From positions 310,001 through 374,000 of the forward strand of contig CP064981.1 in NCBI GenBank assembly GCA_016699555.1: a DNA stretch of 64,000 nt. Reading direction: 5' to 3'. The notes beneath the pieces are model-generated. The model saw nothing but the letters and a program-made list of their open reading frames with translations. It searched no databases and had not been told where the DNA came from. The position numbers and the translations under genes were made by a program. Of this stretch, positions 47,502 through 56,936 are shown one piece after another (the first letter of the stretch is position 1; every line of letters begins with the position of its first letter). The DNA comes from Candidatus Iainarchaeum sp. GTDB lineage: Archaea; Iainarchaeota; Iainarchaeia; Iainarchaeales; VGJJ01.

Positions 47502-48251
47502 TTATTGCACGCCCGTGGAGAATGCATGCTCCACGCCGATGAAGGGGAGTTCTTCCACCGGGATGAAATCCAACCGCTTCAATTCTTCCAGCAAGGATTG
47601 AAACTTCTGCTGCGCGGCTTCTTTTCCGATGAAGCGCTGCAGACACACTTCCTCTTTTTCCTCGGACAAATCATCCGCGACCTGGAAGGCCAACCCATAG
47701 GTTTTGGCGAACGCCACGGCAGAAGCGTGCGCCATCCCACTGGACTCCAATGGAATACGCGCGCATAACCCGAATAATTCCGCAGTCTTCCCTTGCGCAT
47801 ACTTCCAATAGGCCTCCTCGCGGTCCACTTTTCCTTGGGTCTCCATGAGCTGGGCGTGCGTCATCTCTTTTACTACGCGCACGGCCATTTGCGCAAAAGA
47901 AGGAGGGTATTTTTTCTGCGAAAACAGTTCCAGCGCGGCCAAAAAAAGATAATCCCCATACAAGACGCTCTGTTCCACTCCTACGCGCGCCGGGAGATTG
48001 GGGTTCCCCCTCCGCGTGAGGTCGTGGTCCACAATGTCATCATGCACCAAGGAGGCGGCATGCAGCAATTCGATTCCGGTGATGGCATCCCATAGGGGTT
48101 GAGGATCTATTTCCAATTCCTCACACATGCGCTGCGCCAGCCATGGACGCACGTGCTTGCCTCCCCCGAGGGCGAGCGAAAGCAATGCGTGGTGTTCCCC
48201 AGGAATGACGCGCGCGGCGATGTCCTGCAAAAAGGAAAAGCGATCGCTCAT
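47502..48251 (-). CDS. polyprenyl diphosphate synthase
   Basis: 249 residues from ATG 48251, which overlaps the upstream stop as ATGA. Trans-isoprenyl synthase fold: GGKHVRPWL, first Asp-rich motif HDDIVDHD, GDYLFLAALELFS, and a second motif ADDLSEEKE in place of DDxxD. Shorter than the usual ~300 residues and with a reduced second motif. It condenses isopentenyl units into the chain for archaeal lipids or for a quinone tail. Coupling to a UbiA gene suggests the latter or ether-lipid synthesis. Confidence 0.88.
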   Translation of the reverse strand: MSDRFSFLQDIAARVIPGEHHALLSLALGGGKHVRPWLAQRMCEELEIDPQPLWDAITGIELLHAASLVHDDIVDHDLTRRGNPNLPARVGVEQSVLYGDYLFLAALELFSQKKYPPSFAQMAVRVVKEMTHAQLMETQGKVDREEAYWKYAQGKTAELFGLCARIPLESSGMAHASAVAFAKTYGLAFQVADDLSEEKEEVCLQRFIGKEAAQQKFQSLLEELKRLDFIPVEELPFIGVEHAFSTGVQ

Positions 48252-49546
48252 AGCCACGTTCCTGCCAGGAAGGCCAGTGTGAGCAGCGCTCCAAAGACGA
48301 AATTGAGCGTGATCATGGAGGCATTCGCCGGGATGAGTTCGAGGATCGTATCATAATTTTCTTGCGTGTGCGTGATGGTCTTCCACGCCAAAGGGATTGC
48401 CAGGAATACTCCTGCCGTCCAAATGGGGATCACCCTCGCGAGGATGAGTCCTGCTATGATGGCAAACGCGAGGATAATCCCTCCTGCCAGCACGTGCACG
48501 CTGGATTTCTTTCCGATGGAATTCACGATATTGCGTTTTCCCACCTTTATATCGGCTTCCGCGTCCGGGAACTCATTCAAGAACAACACTCCCGCGATGA
48601 GCAGGCCGATGGGAATCGATACCAGTAAAGGAATCCAACTAAACATGCCCGTTTGCACGATGTAGCTTCCCACCACAATGAGGGGGCCGAATCCCACCCC
48701 CACGAATAATTCCCCAAACCGCCGATAGCTGGCCGCGAAAGGAGGAGCGGAATAGAAGAAGCCAATTCCCATGCCCAACAATCCGATGAAGAGGATCTTA
48801 TTTCCCGGGATGAGGGAATTGATATACAATCCGATCAATGCGCCTAATGCTAAAAAAGAAAAAGAAACCCATTTGATGGTATCGGCGGAAAAGATTCCGT
48901 CCTGGATGACGCGGCTTCCACCGCTGAAGGGAGTGGGATGCTGATTGAGCGCGTCATTGCCGGAGCGGTGATCATAATAGTCATTGGCCATATTCACTCC
49001 CGCGTGGATGCACAACATCCCCAGAACGGTCCAAAAGAAAGGCCAAAAGGAAAAGAGGCCCGTGGCGTGGAAAGCGATCGCCGTCCCCAAAAATACCGGA
49101 ATCAGCGTCGCGGAAAAAAAAGGAGCGCGCAGGGCCTGAATCCATTTGGATATCGTCGAGGATACGGGCAGCGCGCGCACTTCTTCCGTTACGCCTATCA
49201 ATCCCACGACTTGGTTTTGCGTGTCCTTTACTTGGGTGACGATAATGTGACCCGGAAATTCCTTTCCATTTTTCCGGATGAGCGGGATGACGGCGTCATA
49301 CTTTCCTTTCTGCAGCGCCGTGCGGAATAATTCTGGGAGGATGCGCGCATAGTTTTGCTTGGGGTGGAAAAGACGCACATGCATGCCGATGGCTTCCTTC
49401 GCGGTGTATCCGAAGATGTCTTGGGCTCCAGGATTAAACCCAACGACATTCCCATCCATATCTGCTACGATAACGGATTTGGACTGTTCATTCTCCAATT
49501 GTCCTTTCTGTTCAGCGGAAAGGAACGGCAAGGGGTTGGTTTTCAT
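48248..49546 (-). CDS. PAS-domain-fused UbiA/MenA-type prenyltransferase
   Basis: 432 residues from ATG 49546; a GGAATAATTATATG box ~28 nt upstream supports this start over the longer frame to 49645. Residues ~20-135 are a PAS sensor domain (SKSVIVADMDGNVVGFNPGA, QDIFGYTAKEAIGMHVRLFH, then VIPLIRKNGKEFPGHIIVTQ). The rest has about nine membrane helices with both UbiA motifs: NMANDYYDHRSGND and NEFPDAEADIKVGK. UbiA enzymes attach isoprenoid chains to aromatic or glycerol acceptors; this one looks MenA-like. A PAS domain on a membrane prenyltransferase is very unusual. Confidence 0.85.
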   Translation of the reverse strand: MKTNPLPFLSAEQKGQLENEQSKSVIVADMDGNVVGFNPGAQDIFGYTAKEAIGMHVRLFHPKQNYARILPELFRTALQKGKYDAVIPLIRKNGKEFPGHIIVTQVKDTQNQVVGLIGVTEEVRALPVSSTISKWIQALRAPFFSATLIPVFLGTAIAFHATGLFSFWPFFWTVLGMLCIHAGVNMANDYYDHRSGNDALNQHPTPFSGGSRVIQDGIFSADTIKWVSFSFLALGALIGLYINSLIPGNKILFIGLLGMGIGFFYSAPPFAASYRRFGELFVGVGFGPLIVVGSYIVQTGMFSWIPLLVSIPIGLLIAGVLFLNEFPDAEADIKVGKRNIVNSIGKKSSVHVLAGGIILAFAIIAGLILARVIPIWTAGVFLAIPLAWKTITHTQENYDTILELIPANASMITLNFVFGALLTLAFLAGTWL

Positions 49547-49572
49547 ATACACCGAATACGCCGCGCCCCGCA

Positions 49573-49671
49573 TATAATTATTCCTCCAGCATCTCATTTT
49601 GCCACGTCCCCACTGCGGTTGGTTCTCCTGCATGGGATTCTTCACGCTGGTTAACCCTATGCTTATATACC
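49573..49671. promoter_or_regulatory. divergent promoters of the PAS-UbiA and VKOR genes
   Basis: Minus strand: ATAATTATATG box (about 49573-49585), ~28 nt from ATG 49546. Plus strand: GCTTATATACC (49661-49671), ~24 nt from ATG 49691. Both predict leaderless mRNAs. Confidence 0.55.
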
Positions 49672-49690
49672 AAAACCCGGTTGCTAGTGC

Positions 49691-50158
49691 ATGGGAATCA
49701 AGCGCGGCAAGTCCGTTTCACCATCTCGTTCTTCTGTTGGCTTGTGGTTCAAGCTCATCATCGTGTTCACGCTGATCGCGATCGGCGCGGATGCCATGCT
49801 CACCTACAATAAGCTCACCGACTCTGCCGTAGGATGTCCTGCCGGCGGGGGATGCGACATCGTGAAGGGAAGTATCTACTCCGAGTTCTTCGGGATTCCC
49901 GTCTCATTATTCGGGATGGGGGCGTTCATCGCATTCCTGGTGTTGGTATTCCTTGCTTGGCATCGTGACATTTCAAACGTACTCGCATTCGATTGGATCC
50001 TGATTTTGAGCGGGATCGGTTTGCTCGTGGCAATCTACTTCGTGTATATCATGCTCTTCGTGCTCGAAGCCATCTGCAATTGGTGCTTCCTCTCGCATTT
50101 CATGCTGTTGTTCGTGTTCATTTCCGCCTACCAAGGACGGAAGGAATCGCACAGGTAA
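49691..50158 (+). CDS. VKOR-family disulfide-generating membrane protein
   Basis: 155 residues, four membrane helices. The vitamin K epoxide reductase family oxidises thiol partners with a quinone. The loop cysteines C49 and C55 (GCPAGGGCD) and the active-site pair C129-NW-C132 are present, with GIPVSLFGMGAF after the loop as in other VKORs. First gene of VKOR-thioredoxin-CcdA. Confidence 0.93.
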   Translation: MGIKRGKSVSPSRSSVGLWFKLIIVFTLIAIGADAMLTYNKLTDSAVGCPAGGGCDIVKGSIYSEFFGIPVSLFGMGAFIAFLVLVFLAWHRDISNVLAFDWILILSGIGLLVAIYFVYIMLFVLEAICNWCFLSHFMLLFVFISAYQGRKESHR

Positions 50159-50189
50159 TATCATACGGGTCATATATGGAGGAACCGGA

Positions 50190-50561
50190 ATGCAAACCAA
50201 ACTATTCATGCTCATGGGAATCGGACTCATCGTCTTGCTCGCGGGATGCACGCAGAGCAATGTGCCTCCCGGAAAATACACGGCGTTCGCGCAATGCCTG
50301 ACGGATGAGGGAGCTGTCATGTATGGGGCATTCTGGTGCCAGCACTGCGCGAAAGTAAAAGCCTCATTCGGGGATGCCTTTTCTAAAGTCAATTACGTCG
50401 AATGCGATCCCAAGGGAGAGAATGCCAATCCCGCATTGTGCATCGAGAAGAATATCGAAGCCTATGCCACATTCATCTTCGCCGATGGCACGCGCTTAGT
50501 GGGAGAGCCTTCGCTGCAGGAACTGTCTGCCAAGACGGGCTGCACCTTGCCGGAGGCGTAA
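50190..50561 (+). CDS. thioredoxin-like lipoprotein
   Basis: 123 residues. Signal peptide with a lipobox LLAGC (C20), then a thioredoxin-fold domain with the redox pair C50-QH-C53 in AFWCQHCAKVK. GGAGGAACCGG precedes the ATG. It is the probable extracytoplasmic partner oxidised by the VKOR encoded 31 nt upstream. Confidence 0.9.
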   Translation: MQTKLFMLMGIGLIVLLAGCTQSNVPPGKYTAFAQCLTDEGAVMYGAFWCQHCAKVKASFGDAFSKVNYVECDPKGENANPALCIEKNIEAYATFIFADGTRLVGEPSLQELSAKTGCTLPEA

Positions 50562-50564
50562 CGC

Positions 50565-51266
50565 ATGGTCGGAATCGAATCCCTGACGTTACCGATTGTC
50601 CTCGGGGCCGCTATCGTGGACTCGATCAATCCCTGCGCGATCGGCGTGCTATTGCTATTAGTCGCTTCCCTTACGCAATTCGTGCACGACAAGAAGCGCA
50701 TGCTCCAGATCGGAATCATCTATGTGACGGTCGTATTCATCACTTACCTCCTCGCCGGATTGGGATTGGTTTGGTTCCAGTCGTATCTGATTACGTTGGG
50801 GGTTTCATTGTACGTGGGAGTATTCATCGGACTCATCTCCATCTTCTTCGGATTCGTAGAGATCAAGGACTTCTTCTGGTACGGAAAAGGATTCTCGCTG
50901 CAGATCCCTCCCAAGTATGCCGAGGAAATCAAACAAAAAGTGAAGAAAGTCTCGGTGCCCGGGGCGATTTTCCTGGGGGCGCTCGTGGCGGTTGTCGAGT
51001 TGCCGTGCACAGGAGGGCCTTACCTCGCCATCACTGCACTGCTCGCGCAGCGATTTGATATTACTGCGATGATTTATTTGGCCGTGTACAATTTCATCTT
51101 CGTGTTGCCCCTGCTCATCATCTTGGCGCTGTCGTATTTTGGCATTTCCACGAAACGCATGAAAGCATGGAAGCAATCCAAGCGCAAGTGGATGCGATTG
51201 GCATTAGGAATATTGCTCGTCGTATTGGGCCTATTCATCATCGGATTCTACATGCGCTGGTTCTAG
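50565..51266 (+). CDS. CcdA/DsbD-type thiol-electron transporter
   Basis: 233 residues, six or more membrane helices. The two conserved membrane cysteines are seen as DSINPCAIGVLLLL (C24) and VELPCTGGPYLAI (~145), which move electrons from cytoplasmic thioredoxin to the outside. Starts 3 nt after the thioredoxin-like gene, so the three genes form one redox operon. Confidence 0.9.
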   Translation: MVGIESLTLPIVLGAAIVDSINPCAIGVLLLLVASLTQFVHDKKRMLQIGIIYVTVVFITYLLAGLGLVWFQSYLITLGVSLYVGVFIGLISIFFGFVEIKDFFWYGKGFSLQIPPKYAEEIKQKVKKVSVPGAIFLGALVAVVELPCTGGPYLAITALLAQRFDITAMIYLAVYNFIFVLPLLIILALSYFGISTKRMKAWKQSKRKWMRLALGILLVVLGLFIIGFYMRWF

Positions 51267-51323
51267 CGACTGGTGCGTGTATGATTTATTTTAATTTTTT
51301 TATTATAGAGAAAGGCAAACCCC

Positions 51324-51887
51324 ATGATCCGTAATCGCTCCACTCCTGAAAAGAAAAAAGGCGTTGGACCGCCTGTGCGACAAAACCAGAAAACGGTTTC
51401 GGGATGGGATATCCCCAAGCTGATTGCGAGCATAGGTGTTTCTCTCGCCGCAGGATTTATCGGATCCTTTTTCACTATCGAAAGCATCGCGACGTGGTAT
51501 CTCACTCTCAAAAAGCCATTTTTCAATCCCCCGAATTGGGTATTCGGACCGGTGTGGACGATTCTTTACATCCTCATGGGATGGGCGCTCTATTGCGTAT
51601 GGACGCATCCCGTTTCGAGCACGCGTGCAGGTAAAACTGCTCATGCGTCGGCGTATTACTGGTTCGCCATCCAACTTGTCCTGAATGCCCTATGGTCTAT
51701 TCTCTTTTTCGGCTGGAAAAATCCCTTGCTGGGATTGGCGACCATTTTGTTGTTGTGGTTTTCGATCGGCATGACCGTTAGCGCATTCTTCCGAGTAAAG
51801 AAAACAGCCGCATTCCTTTTGCTTCCCTATTGGGCATGGGTGAGCTTCGCAACGTTGTTGAATTTGAGTATTGTGCTGTTGAATTGA
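51324..51887 (+). CDS. tspO: TspO/MBR family protein
   Basis: 187 residues, a Lys-rich N-terminal ~30 residues then five membrane helices. Family signatures: TLKKPFFNPPNWVFGPVWTI, QLVLNALWSILFF, and LLLPYWAWVSFATLLNLSIV. TspO proteins bind porphyrins and related lipids; the role here is unknown. Its own AT-rich promoter region lies at 51275-51310. Confidence 0.93.
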   Translation: MIRNRSTPEKKKGVGPPVRQNQKTVSGWDIPKLIASIGVSLAAGFIGSFFTIESIATWYLTLKKPFFNPPNWVFGPVWTILYILMGWALYCVWTHPVSSTRAGKTAHASAYYWFAIQLVLNALWSILFFGWKNPLLGLATILLLWFSIGMTVSAFFRVKKTAAFLLLPYWAWVSFATLLNLSIVLLN

Positions 51888-51908
51888 ATGAGCGGCGAGT
51901 GCCTCCAT

Positions 51909-52496
51909 TCATTTGCACGGTCCCCAGCGGTGCAGATCATGCGTTTCTGTTTTGCAGTTCGAATGGCTTCTCCAAAAAGAAGGACAGCCTGCGCGAGGCG
52001 CTTTCGCTTCTCCCAGAAATTCTGGTTCTGGAGGCAAACGGAAATCAGCGGGAATCTTTTCCGGGAGCAACGCATACAACGTACGATCATCCTCATGCGT
52101 GCGCGGGCGCGAACCAATCACGGAATGGGCTTGAATGCCTTGCTGAATGGCATGCAGCACATCAACTAACTCCCCATGATGCATGCGGGTTAGGTCGACA
52201 TCCCATTGATGGGGATCGGAAACGGCGTCGCCCGGCAGCGGATCCGGCACATCCATGCGGCGGTGCGCATAGAATTCTTTGCACAAACGCATCCCTTCTT
52301 CAAAAGAAGGAATCTTTCCTTGATGTGCGGGAGTAGAGTCCAAGAATTCCCATAATCCCAAATCATCGATCCAACACCGATCGTCCAATTTCTGGTCGCG
52401 GTGCCAGCGGAGGTAATCGCGGCGTTCCTTGATGGCATACAGGAGCGCGCTATTTCCTAAGGATGCTAATTCCTCTCGTTTGACCCCCAAGCGCAT
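51909..52496 (-). CDS. hypothetical protein
   Basis: 195 residues, no membrane segments. Rich in Trp, His and Asp (LRWHRDQKLDDRCWIDDLGL, WEFLDSTPAHQGKIPSFEEG, DPHQWDVDLTRMHHGELVDV). The C-terminal ~40 residues are Cys/His-rich. A TATA box (AAATAAATATC, minus strand ~52517-52528) gives a leaderless start at ATG 52496. No family recognised. Isolated gene between tspO and the FG-GAP protein. Confidence 0.6.
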   Translation of the reverse strand: MRLGVKREELASLGNSALLYAIKERRDYLRWHRDQKLDDRCWIDDLGLWEFLDSTPAHQGKIPSFEEGMRLCKEFYAHRRMDVPDPLPGDAVSDPHQWDVDLTRMHHGELVDVLHAIQQGIQAHSVIGSRPRTHEDDRTLYALLPEKIPADFRLPPEPEFLGEAKAPRAGCPSFWRSHSNCKTETHDLHRWGPCK

Positions 52497-52599
52497 GCTA
52501 ACCAGAGTCGTCGTGGGAGATATTTATTTGTTTAGTGGAAATGACAAAAATAGTCATTTTACCTTCTGCATTTATATGCAAAAAATCATTTTTTCAGGA

Positions 52600-55500
52600 A
52601 TGCACCGCCATGATTTGGCTCATTTTGTAGTAGTCACTGCACTCCTATTCATTTTTGCCATTTCAGCGCATGCCACGACGTATGACTTGAACACCTACAC
52701 AGGCTATGACCTCAACATCATCGGCGGCGCGGCAAACGACAACATCGGAAATGGCGGCATCACCACGGCCGACCTCGACGATGACGGGAATCTCGACCTG
52801 ATCATCAACTCCTACCAAGTGGACTTCAATGGCAACTCCGATGTGGGAGCGGTATACATCATCTTTAACATCCGTTCGCGCATCGGGGGAACGATCGACC
52901 TGAATGCGAGTAAGTCCCCGCTGGACTTCAACATCGGCATATTCGGTTCGACCGGCAGCGACGACCTTGGTTTCAACGGGATTGGGATCGGCGACATCGA
53001 TCGCGATGGAAAGAGAAACGATATCGCGGCTGGCGCGGCGTTTGCCGATCCGGCATCTCGTAACGCGGCAGGAGTCATCTATGTGTTCCGTGATATCAAC
53101 TCCGAATCCGGAATCATCAACCTCGCAATTCCCTCTGGGCGCGCGAAGGTGGATCTGAATATCATTGGCGCGACTGCCGGCGACAACATCGGGTGGGCCC
53201 AGACGTCATTCGGGGATTCGAATTCCGACGGGTATATGGATGACCTCGTCATCGGTGGGCAGGGCGTCACCCATAACGCCCAATCCGGGGCGGGGTGCGT
53301 TTATCTGATCAATGGCGTGGGATCGAAGTTGGGTGCGACCATCGATTTGGGCTCTACCAGCATGGTGAACCTCAAGACATGCGGGGATGGCGCGAATGAC
53401 GCCATCGGATATACGGGCAACTTCCTCGCGGACTATGATCTGGACGGCAATGCCGATGATTGGGTATTCGGTTCCTGGCAGGGATCATCGGTCTCGAGCG
53501 AGTCGCTCATGGTCATCAAGAACGCGGGATCCGAAAGCGGAACGCTATTGGACACGAATGCCATCATCGACCTGAACATTTTCGGCACAAGCATACGACA
53601 ATCATTCTGTATCCGCAGCTGCGCATTCGCGGACGCCGACAACGACGGCAACAACGATGACTTTTTCCTCACGGCCGGGGCCGCCGATCCATCAAGCCGA
53701 AGCGATGCGGGGCAGTTGTATATATTCAATGATATCCGCAACGATGGATCGGTCATCAATATCGGGAACAATACGGGGCGAAGCAAGATCGACACCAACA
53801 TCTTGGGATCGGTCGCCAACGATAACTTGGGGTGGGGAGGGGTTGCCCTTGGGGACTTGGACGCCGACGGGGATAAGGAATCCCTCGTCATCAGCGCCTA
53901 TGGCGCCGATCCCCTCAGCCGTTCGGCCGCGGGAACGGTTTATGTGATAACGAATATCGCGAGCAAGACGGGTATCATCGACCTCAATACCAATTCGAGC
54001 GCCGTCGACCACAACATCATCGGGCTAGCAGGAGACAACCTCGGTTTGGGGCTATCCCAATTCGCGGATGTAGATGAAGACGGAGCCGTCGACGACATCT
54101 TCATCGCTGGCACCTCCGCCGATCCGGCCGGAAGGAATGGGGCAGGGGCCATTTGGTTGTTCGACCTGGGAGGGAGCCTGTATAACGTCAACACTTCGCC
54201 TACCGTCAACCTCACGCACATGGATGGGCATACCGACATTTCCACGCGCCTCAATCCATTCGGATACGTGCGCGACGGGAATCTTACGCTGGATTTCAAT
54301 GTGACGGACGACGATAGCCACCTCATCATCGACGTCAACTATGCCGACAGTTCCCTCAGCGAGGGAACAGGAACCCCTATTGTGGACGACTTAAATCTCT
54401 CCACGCTTGGAACAACTGGCCCCCTTCAATGCGATGACACGGACTTCAGCAATCCCACCACCTGCTCGATCGATTGGAATATTTTCGGGTTGAGTAACTT
54501 GACCCTTACCTATATTCTTGTTAAGGTAACAGACGGCAACACAACTGCCTTCGACACCTCCGACTTCTCGCTAGGAATCGACAACAACGCCCCTACCACC
54601 ACGTGGGATGGAAATAACATCACATGGCAGAACACCGATGCCAACGCAGGATTGACGTGCAGCGACAACTACGACTGCAATATTACTCGTTACCGCGTGG
54701 ACAGCGATGCATCCTCTAGCGTTTCCTATGGTGCCTGGACGACATATACAGGCGCAGGGATTAGTTTCACGAGCAATGGAAATTATGCGCTGGACTTCAA
54801 TAGCATGGATACCGTCACCAACATCGAAACCACGAACACGAAATACGTCTACATCGACAAGAACGCCCCATCCGTGTCCATTTCCTCCCCCGATGCGAAT
54901 GAGGCCATCAACGCCAGCAGCGTCACGGTCGAATACACGGGAAGCGATACCCTATCGGGCATTGCCTCCTATTCCGTTTCCAGCAATGGGACCGACTATA
55001 CGAGCAATGGGACTGCTACCTCCTATACGTTCAGCGGTCTCAGCGACGGAAACTATACCTTCTACATCCGCGCCACCGATGCCGCCGGGAACACGGCGAC
55101 GAGCAGTGTGAGTGTAGCCGTGGATGCACCAGCCGCCAGCAGTTCCGCGGCCACGGAAGAGCAAAGCACGGGGTCTTACACCAGCCAATCCATCATCGCA
55201 TCGCTTCCTCCACCCGTTGCGACCTCGGAGCGGACGTCGTTCTTCGTTCCCGTTCCGGCGAACCAACCCTTTACGGTGTTCTTCGCCAAGAACTATGTGC
55301 ATCCCGTGGCTTCTATCACGCTCACTTCCACCGGAGAATTGACCCAGAACAGCCTGCTCATCACCACGCATGATAGCTATCCTCCACTGGATGACGCCGA
55401 GGCATGCGATTATTTTGGAATTACCACTGGTAAAAAGATCCCCGATCCCTTCCAAGCCGTCATCCGTTTCCGTGTGAGCGATGACTGCCTGGAAAATGGG

Positions 55501-55881
55501 GATGCCAAACCGGGGCAGGTGCGACTATTCCATTACACCACCCAATGGGAATCGCTCCAAACAGTGTTGGATCTCGAAACGGAGGACGAGTATTTCTTTA
55601 CTGCTATCACCACTGGCTTCTCTCCCTTTGCGATCGCGCTATTGCCGGCGGAAAACACCCCTGCTTTGCCCGAAGCGACACATATCCCAACTGCGAATCC
55701 CCCCATGGATGAAGCATCCGTCCGAGTCGAACCGATGGATGCATCCCCTTCAACGCCCGCGCATGATTCAAATCCCGCGGGGTGGATCGTCATCGGGGTG
55801 ATTGTCGTGGTCGCGCTCCATTATGCGCACTACCATCATCGTCGCAAGAAGCGCGGGCATAAGCCGTTGGACGTATTCTGA
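52600..55881 (+). CDS. FG-GAP seven-bladed propeller surface protein with PGF-pre-PGF domain
   Basis: 1093 residues from ATG 52600, 27 nt after the CATTTATATGC box; this start gives a clean signal peptide ending AISAHA. Seven FG-GAP blades at ~72-residue spacing follow, each with a calcium-loop motif: DLDDDGNLD, DIDRDGKRND, DSNSDGYMDD, DYDLDGNADD, DADNDGNNDD, DLDADGDKES and DVDEDGAVDD, exactly the count of an integrin-alpha-like propeller. Then come Ig-like domains (~530-840), a PGF-pre-PGF domain (~870-1020, with ITTGFSPFAIALLP near its end), a Pro/Ser linker, and a membrane helix with a basic tail. Likely adhesin or envelope protein. Confidence 0.88.
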   Translation: MHRHDLAHFVVVTALLFIFAISAHATTYDLNTYTGYDLNIIGGAANDNIGNGGITTADLDDDGNLDLIINSYQVDFNGNSDVGAVYIIFNIRSRIGGTIDLNASKSPLDFNIGIFGSTGSDDLGFNGIGIGDIDRDGKRNDIAAGAAFADPASRNAAGVIYVFRDINSESGIINLAIPSGRAKVDLNIIGATAGDNIGWAQTSFGDSNSDGYMDDLVIGGQGVTHNAQSGAGCVYLINGVGSKLGATIDLGSTSMVNLKTCGDGANDAIGYTGNFLADYDLDGNADDWVFGSWQGSSVSSESLMVIKNAGSESGTLLDTNAIIDLNIFGTSIRQSFCIRSCAFADADNDGNNDDFFLTAGAADPSSRSDAGQLYIFNDIRNDGSVINIGNNTGRSKIDTNILGSVANDNLGWGGVALGDLDADGDKESLVISAYGADPLSRSAAGTVYVITNIASKTGIIDLNTNSSAVDHNIIGLAGDNLGLGLSQFADVDEDGAVDDIFIAGTSADPAGRNGAGAIWLFDLGGSLYNVNTSPTVNLTHMDGHTDISTRLNPFGYVRDGNLTLDFNVTDDDSHLIIDVNYADSSLSEGTGTPIVDDLNLSTLGTTGPLQCDDTDFSNPTTCSIDWNIFGLSNLTLTYILVKVTDGNTTAFDTSDFSLGIDNNAPTTTWDGNNITWQNTDANAGLTCSDNYDCNITRYRVDSDASSSVSYGAWTTYTGAGISFTSNGNYALDFNSMDTVTNIETTNTKYVYIDKNAPSVSISSPDANEAINASSVTVEYTGSDTLSGIASYSVSSNGTDYTSNGTATSYTFSGLSDGNYTFYIRATDAAGNTATSSVSVAVDAPAASSSAATEEQSTGSYTSQSIIASLPPPVATSERTSFFVPVPANQPFTVFFAKNYVHPVASITLTSTGELTQNSLLITTHDSYPPLDDAEACDYFGITTGKKIPDPFQAVIRFRVSDDCLENGDAKPGQVRLFHYTTQWESLQTVLDLETEDEYFFTAITTGFSPFAIALLPAENTPALPEATHIPTANPPMDEASVRVEPMDASPSTPAHDSNPAGWIVIGVIVVVALHYAHYHHRRKKRGHKPLDVF

Positions 55882-55887
55882 GTAACA

Positions 55888-56886
55888 TCATTTCTTGGCA
55901 AAGCTGCCCGCTACGAGTAAAGGGAATAGGATCGTCGTGTCTCCCACGACTTTCACCGTATTGGCGTCCGCGGCAATCTTTCCCCACGACTTGGCTTCTT
56001 CGGGTTCTGCTCCGGAGTCGCTGCCGTCGTATTCGGAGGAGGTATTCATGTACACGGCATACTTCGCGCCCTCGCGGTACATGTTGGCGTTGCACAGCGT
56101 ATGTTTGACTAATCCTGAACCCAAGATGAGGATGCCAGTTTCTTTCGCGTCTAACGTCATCTCGATCAAGCGGTGGTGGTCCATGATCTGGTCCAACACG
56201 AGCTTATGTCCGGGCTTGCGGTTGTAATTGAAGAAGTAACAGTTGTCGCCGATGGCCCCATCCATGAACGCGGGACAGAAAACGGGGACCTGGTTCTTGT
56301 GGGCCCAATAAAGAATACTTTCTTCGTTGTCCAATTGCTTTCCCATGCGATCGATGACCTCGGAAGGGGAGAAATAATGATGCGTCTTCAATTGGTGTTC
56401 GACCAATTCCTTCAATAGGGGTTGGAAGAATTCCTCAAACCAAATATAACGCTCATTCGGCGCGAGCAAGTTTCCGATGCGATTGATTCCTTTCTTGCGC
56501 AACTGTGCACCATCCAAGCGGAAGTCCGCCACCATGAAAGGGGCATGGGTCTTGATGCAATCCTCTTCGATCCCGCCTGCAGTCGTAACTAAACAGTCCA
56601 CCATCTTGTGCTGGACCAAGTAGCGGATGATCTCTCGGTTTCCGCTCGAGACCTGATTGGAGGTGAATCCCAAAAAAATAGTGACCTTGTCCTGGCGCAT
56701 CTTCTTCACGAGCTCGATGGCTTTTCCCAAATGCGTGGCTTGGAAGCCGCTGGTGGAGTAGGTTGAGATGAGCGTCTGCAAATCTACTTTTTGATTGAAA
56801 TCCAATCCCTTTACGGCAGGGCCTTTGGCTTCTGCGCTTTTCTTGAAGATGCTCTTGTAGGCGTCCTTGACGGTCTTTTTGGGCAT
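55888..56886 (-). CDS. dys: deoxyhypusine synthase
   Basis: 332 residues from ATG 56886; a CCCTTTTATTCC box ~28 nt upstream excludes the longer frame. DHS transfers the aminobutyl group of spermidine to aIF5A. Motifs: STYSTSGFQATHLGKAIELV, TTAGGIEEDCIKTHAPFMVA, and NTSSEYDGSDSGAEPEEAKS, then WGKI, with the active-site lysine in AKSWGK. Convergent with the FG-GAP gene. Confidence 0.96.
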   Translation of the reverse strand: MPKKTVKDAYKSIFKKSAEAKGPAVKGLDFNQKVDLQTLISTYSTSGFQATHLGKAIELVKKMRQDKVTIFLGFTSNQVSSGNREIIRYLVQHKMVDCLVTTAGGIEEDCIKTHAPFMVADFRLDGAQLRKKGINRIGNLLAPNERYIWFEEFFQPLLKELVEHQLKTHHYFSPSEVIDRMGKQLDNEESILYWAHKNQVPVFCPAFMDGAIGDNCYFFNYNRKPGHKLVLDQIMDHHRLIEMTLDAKETGILILGSGLVKHTLCNANMYREGAKYAVYMNTSSEYDGSDSGAEPEEAKSWGKIAADANTVKVVGDTTILFPLLVAGSFAKK

Positions 56887-56936
56887 ACAATTCCAAAGCA
56901 GCAGGGAATGGAATAAAAGGGCTTGCCTAGCGAAAT

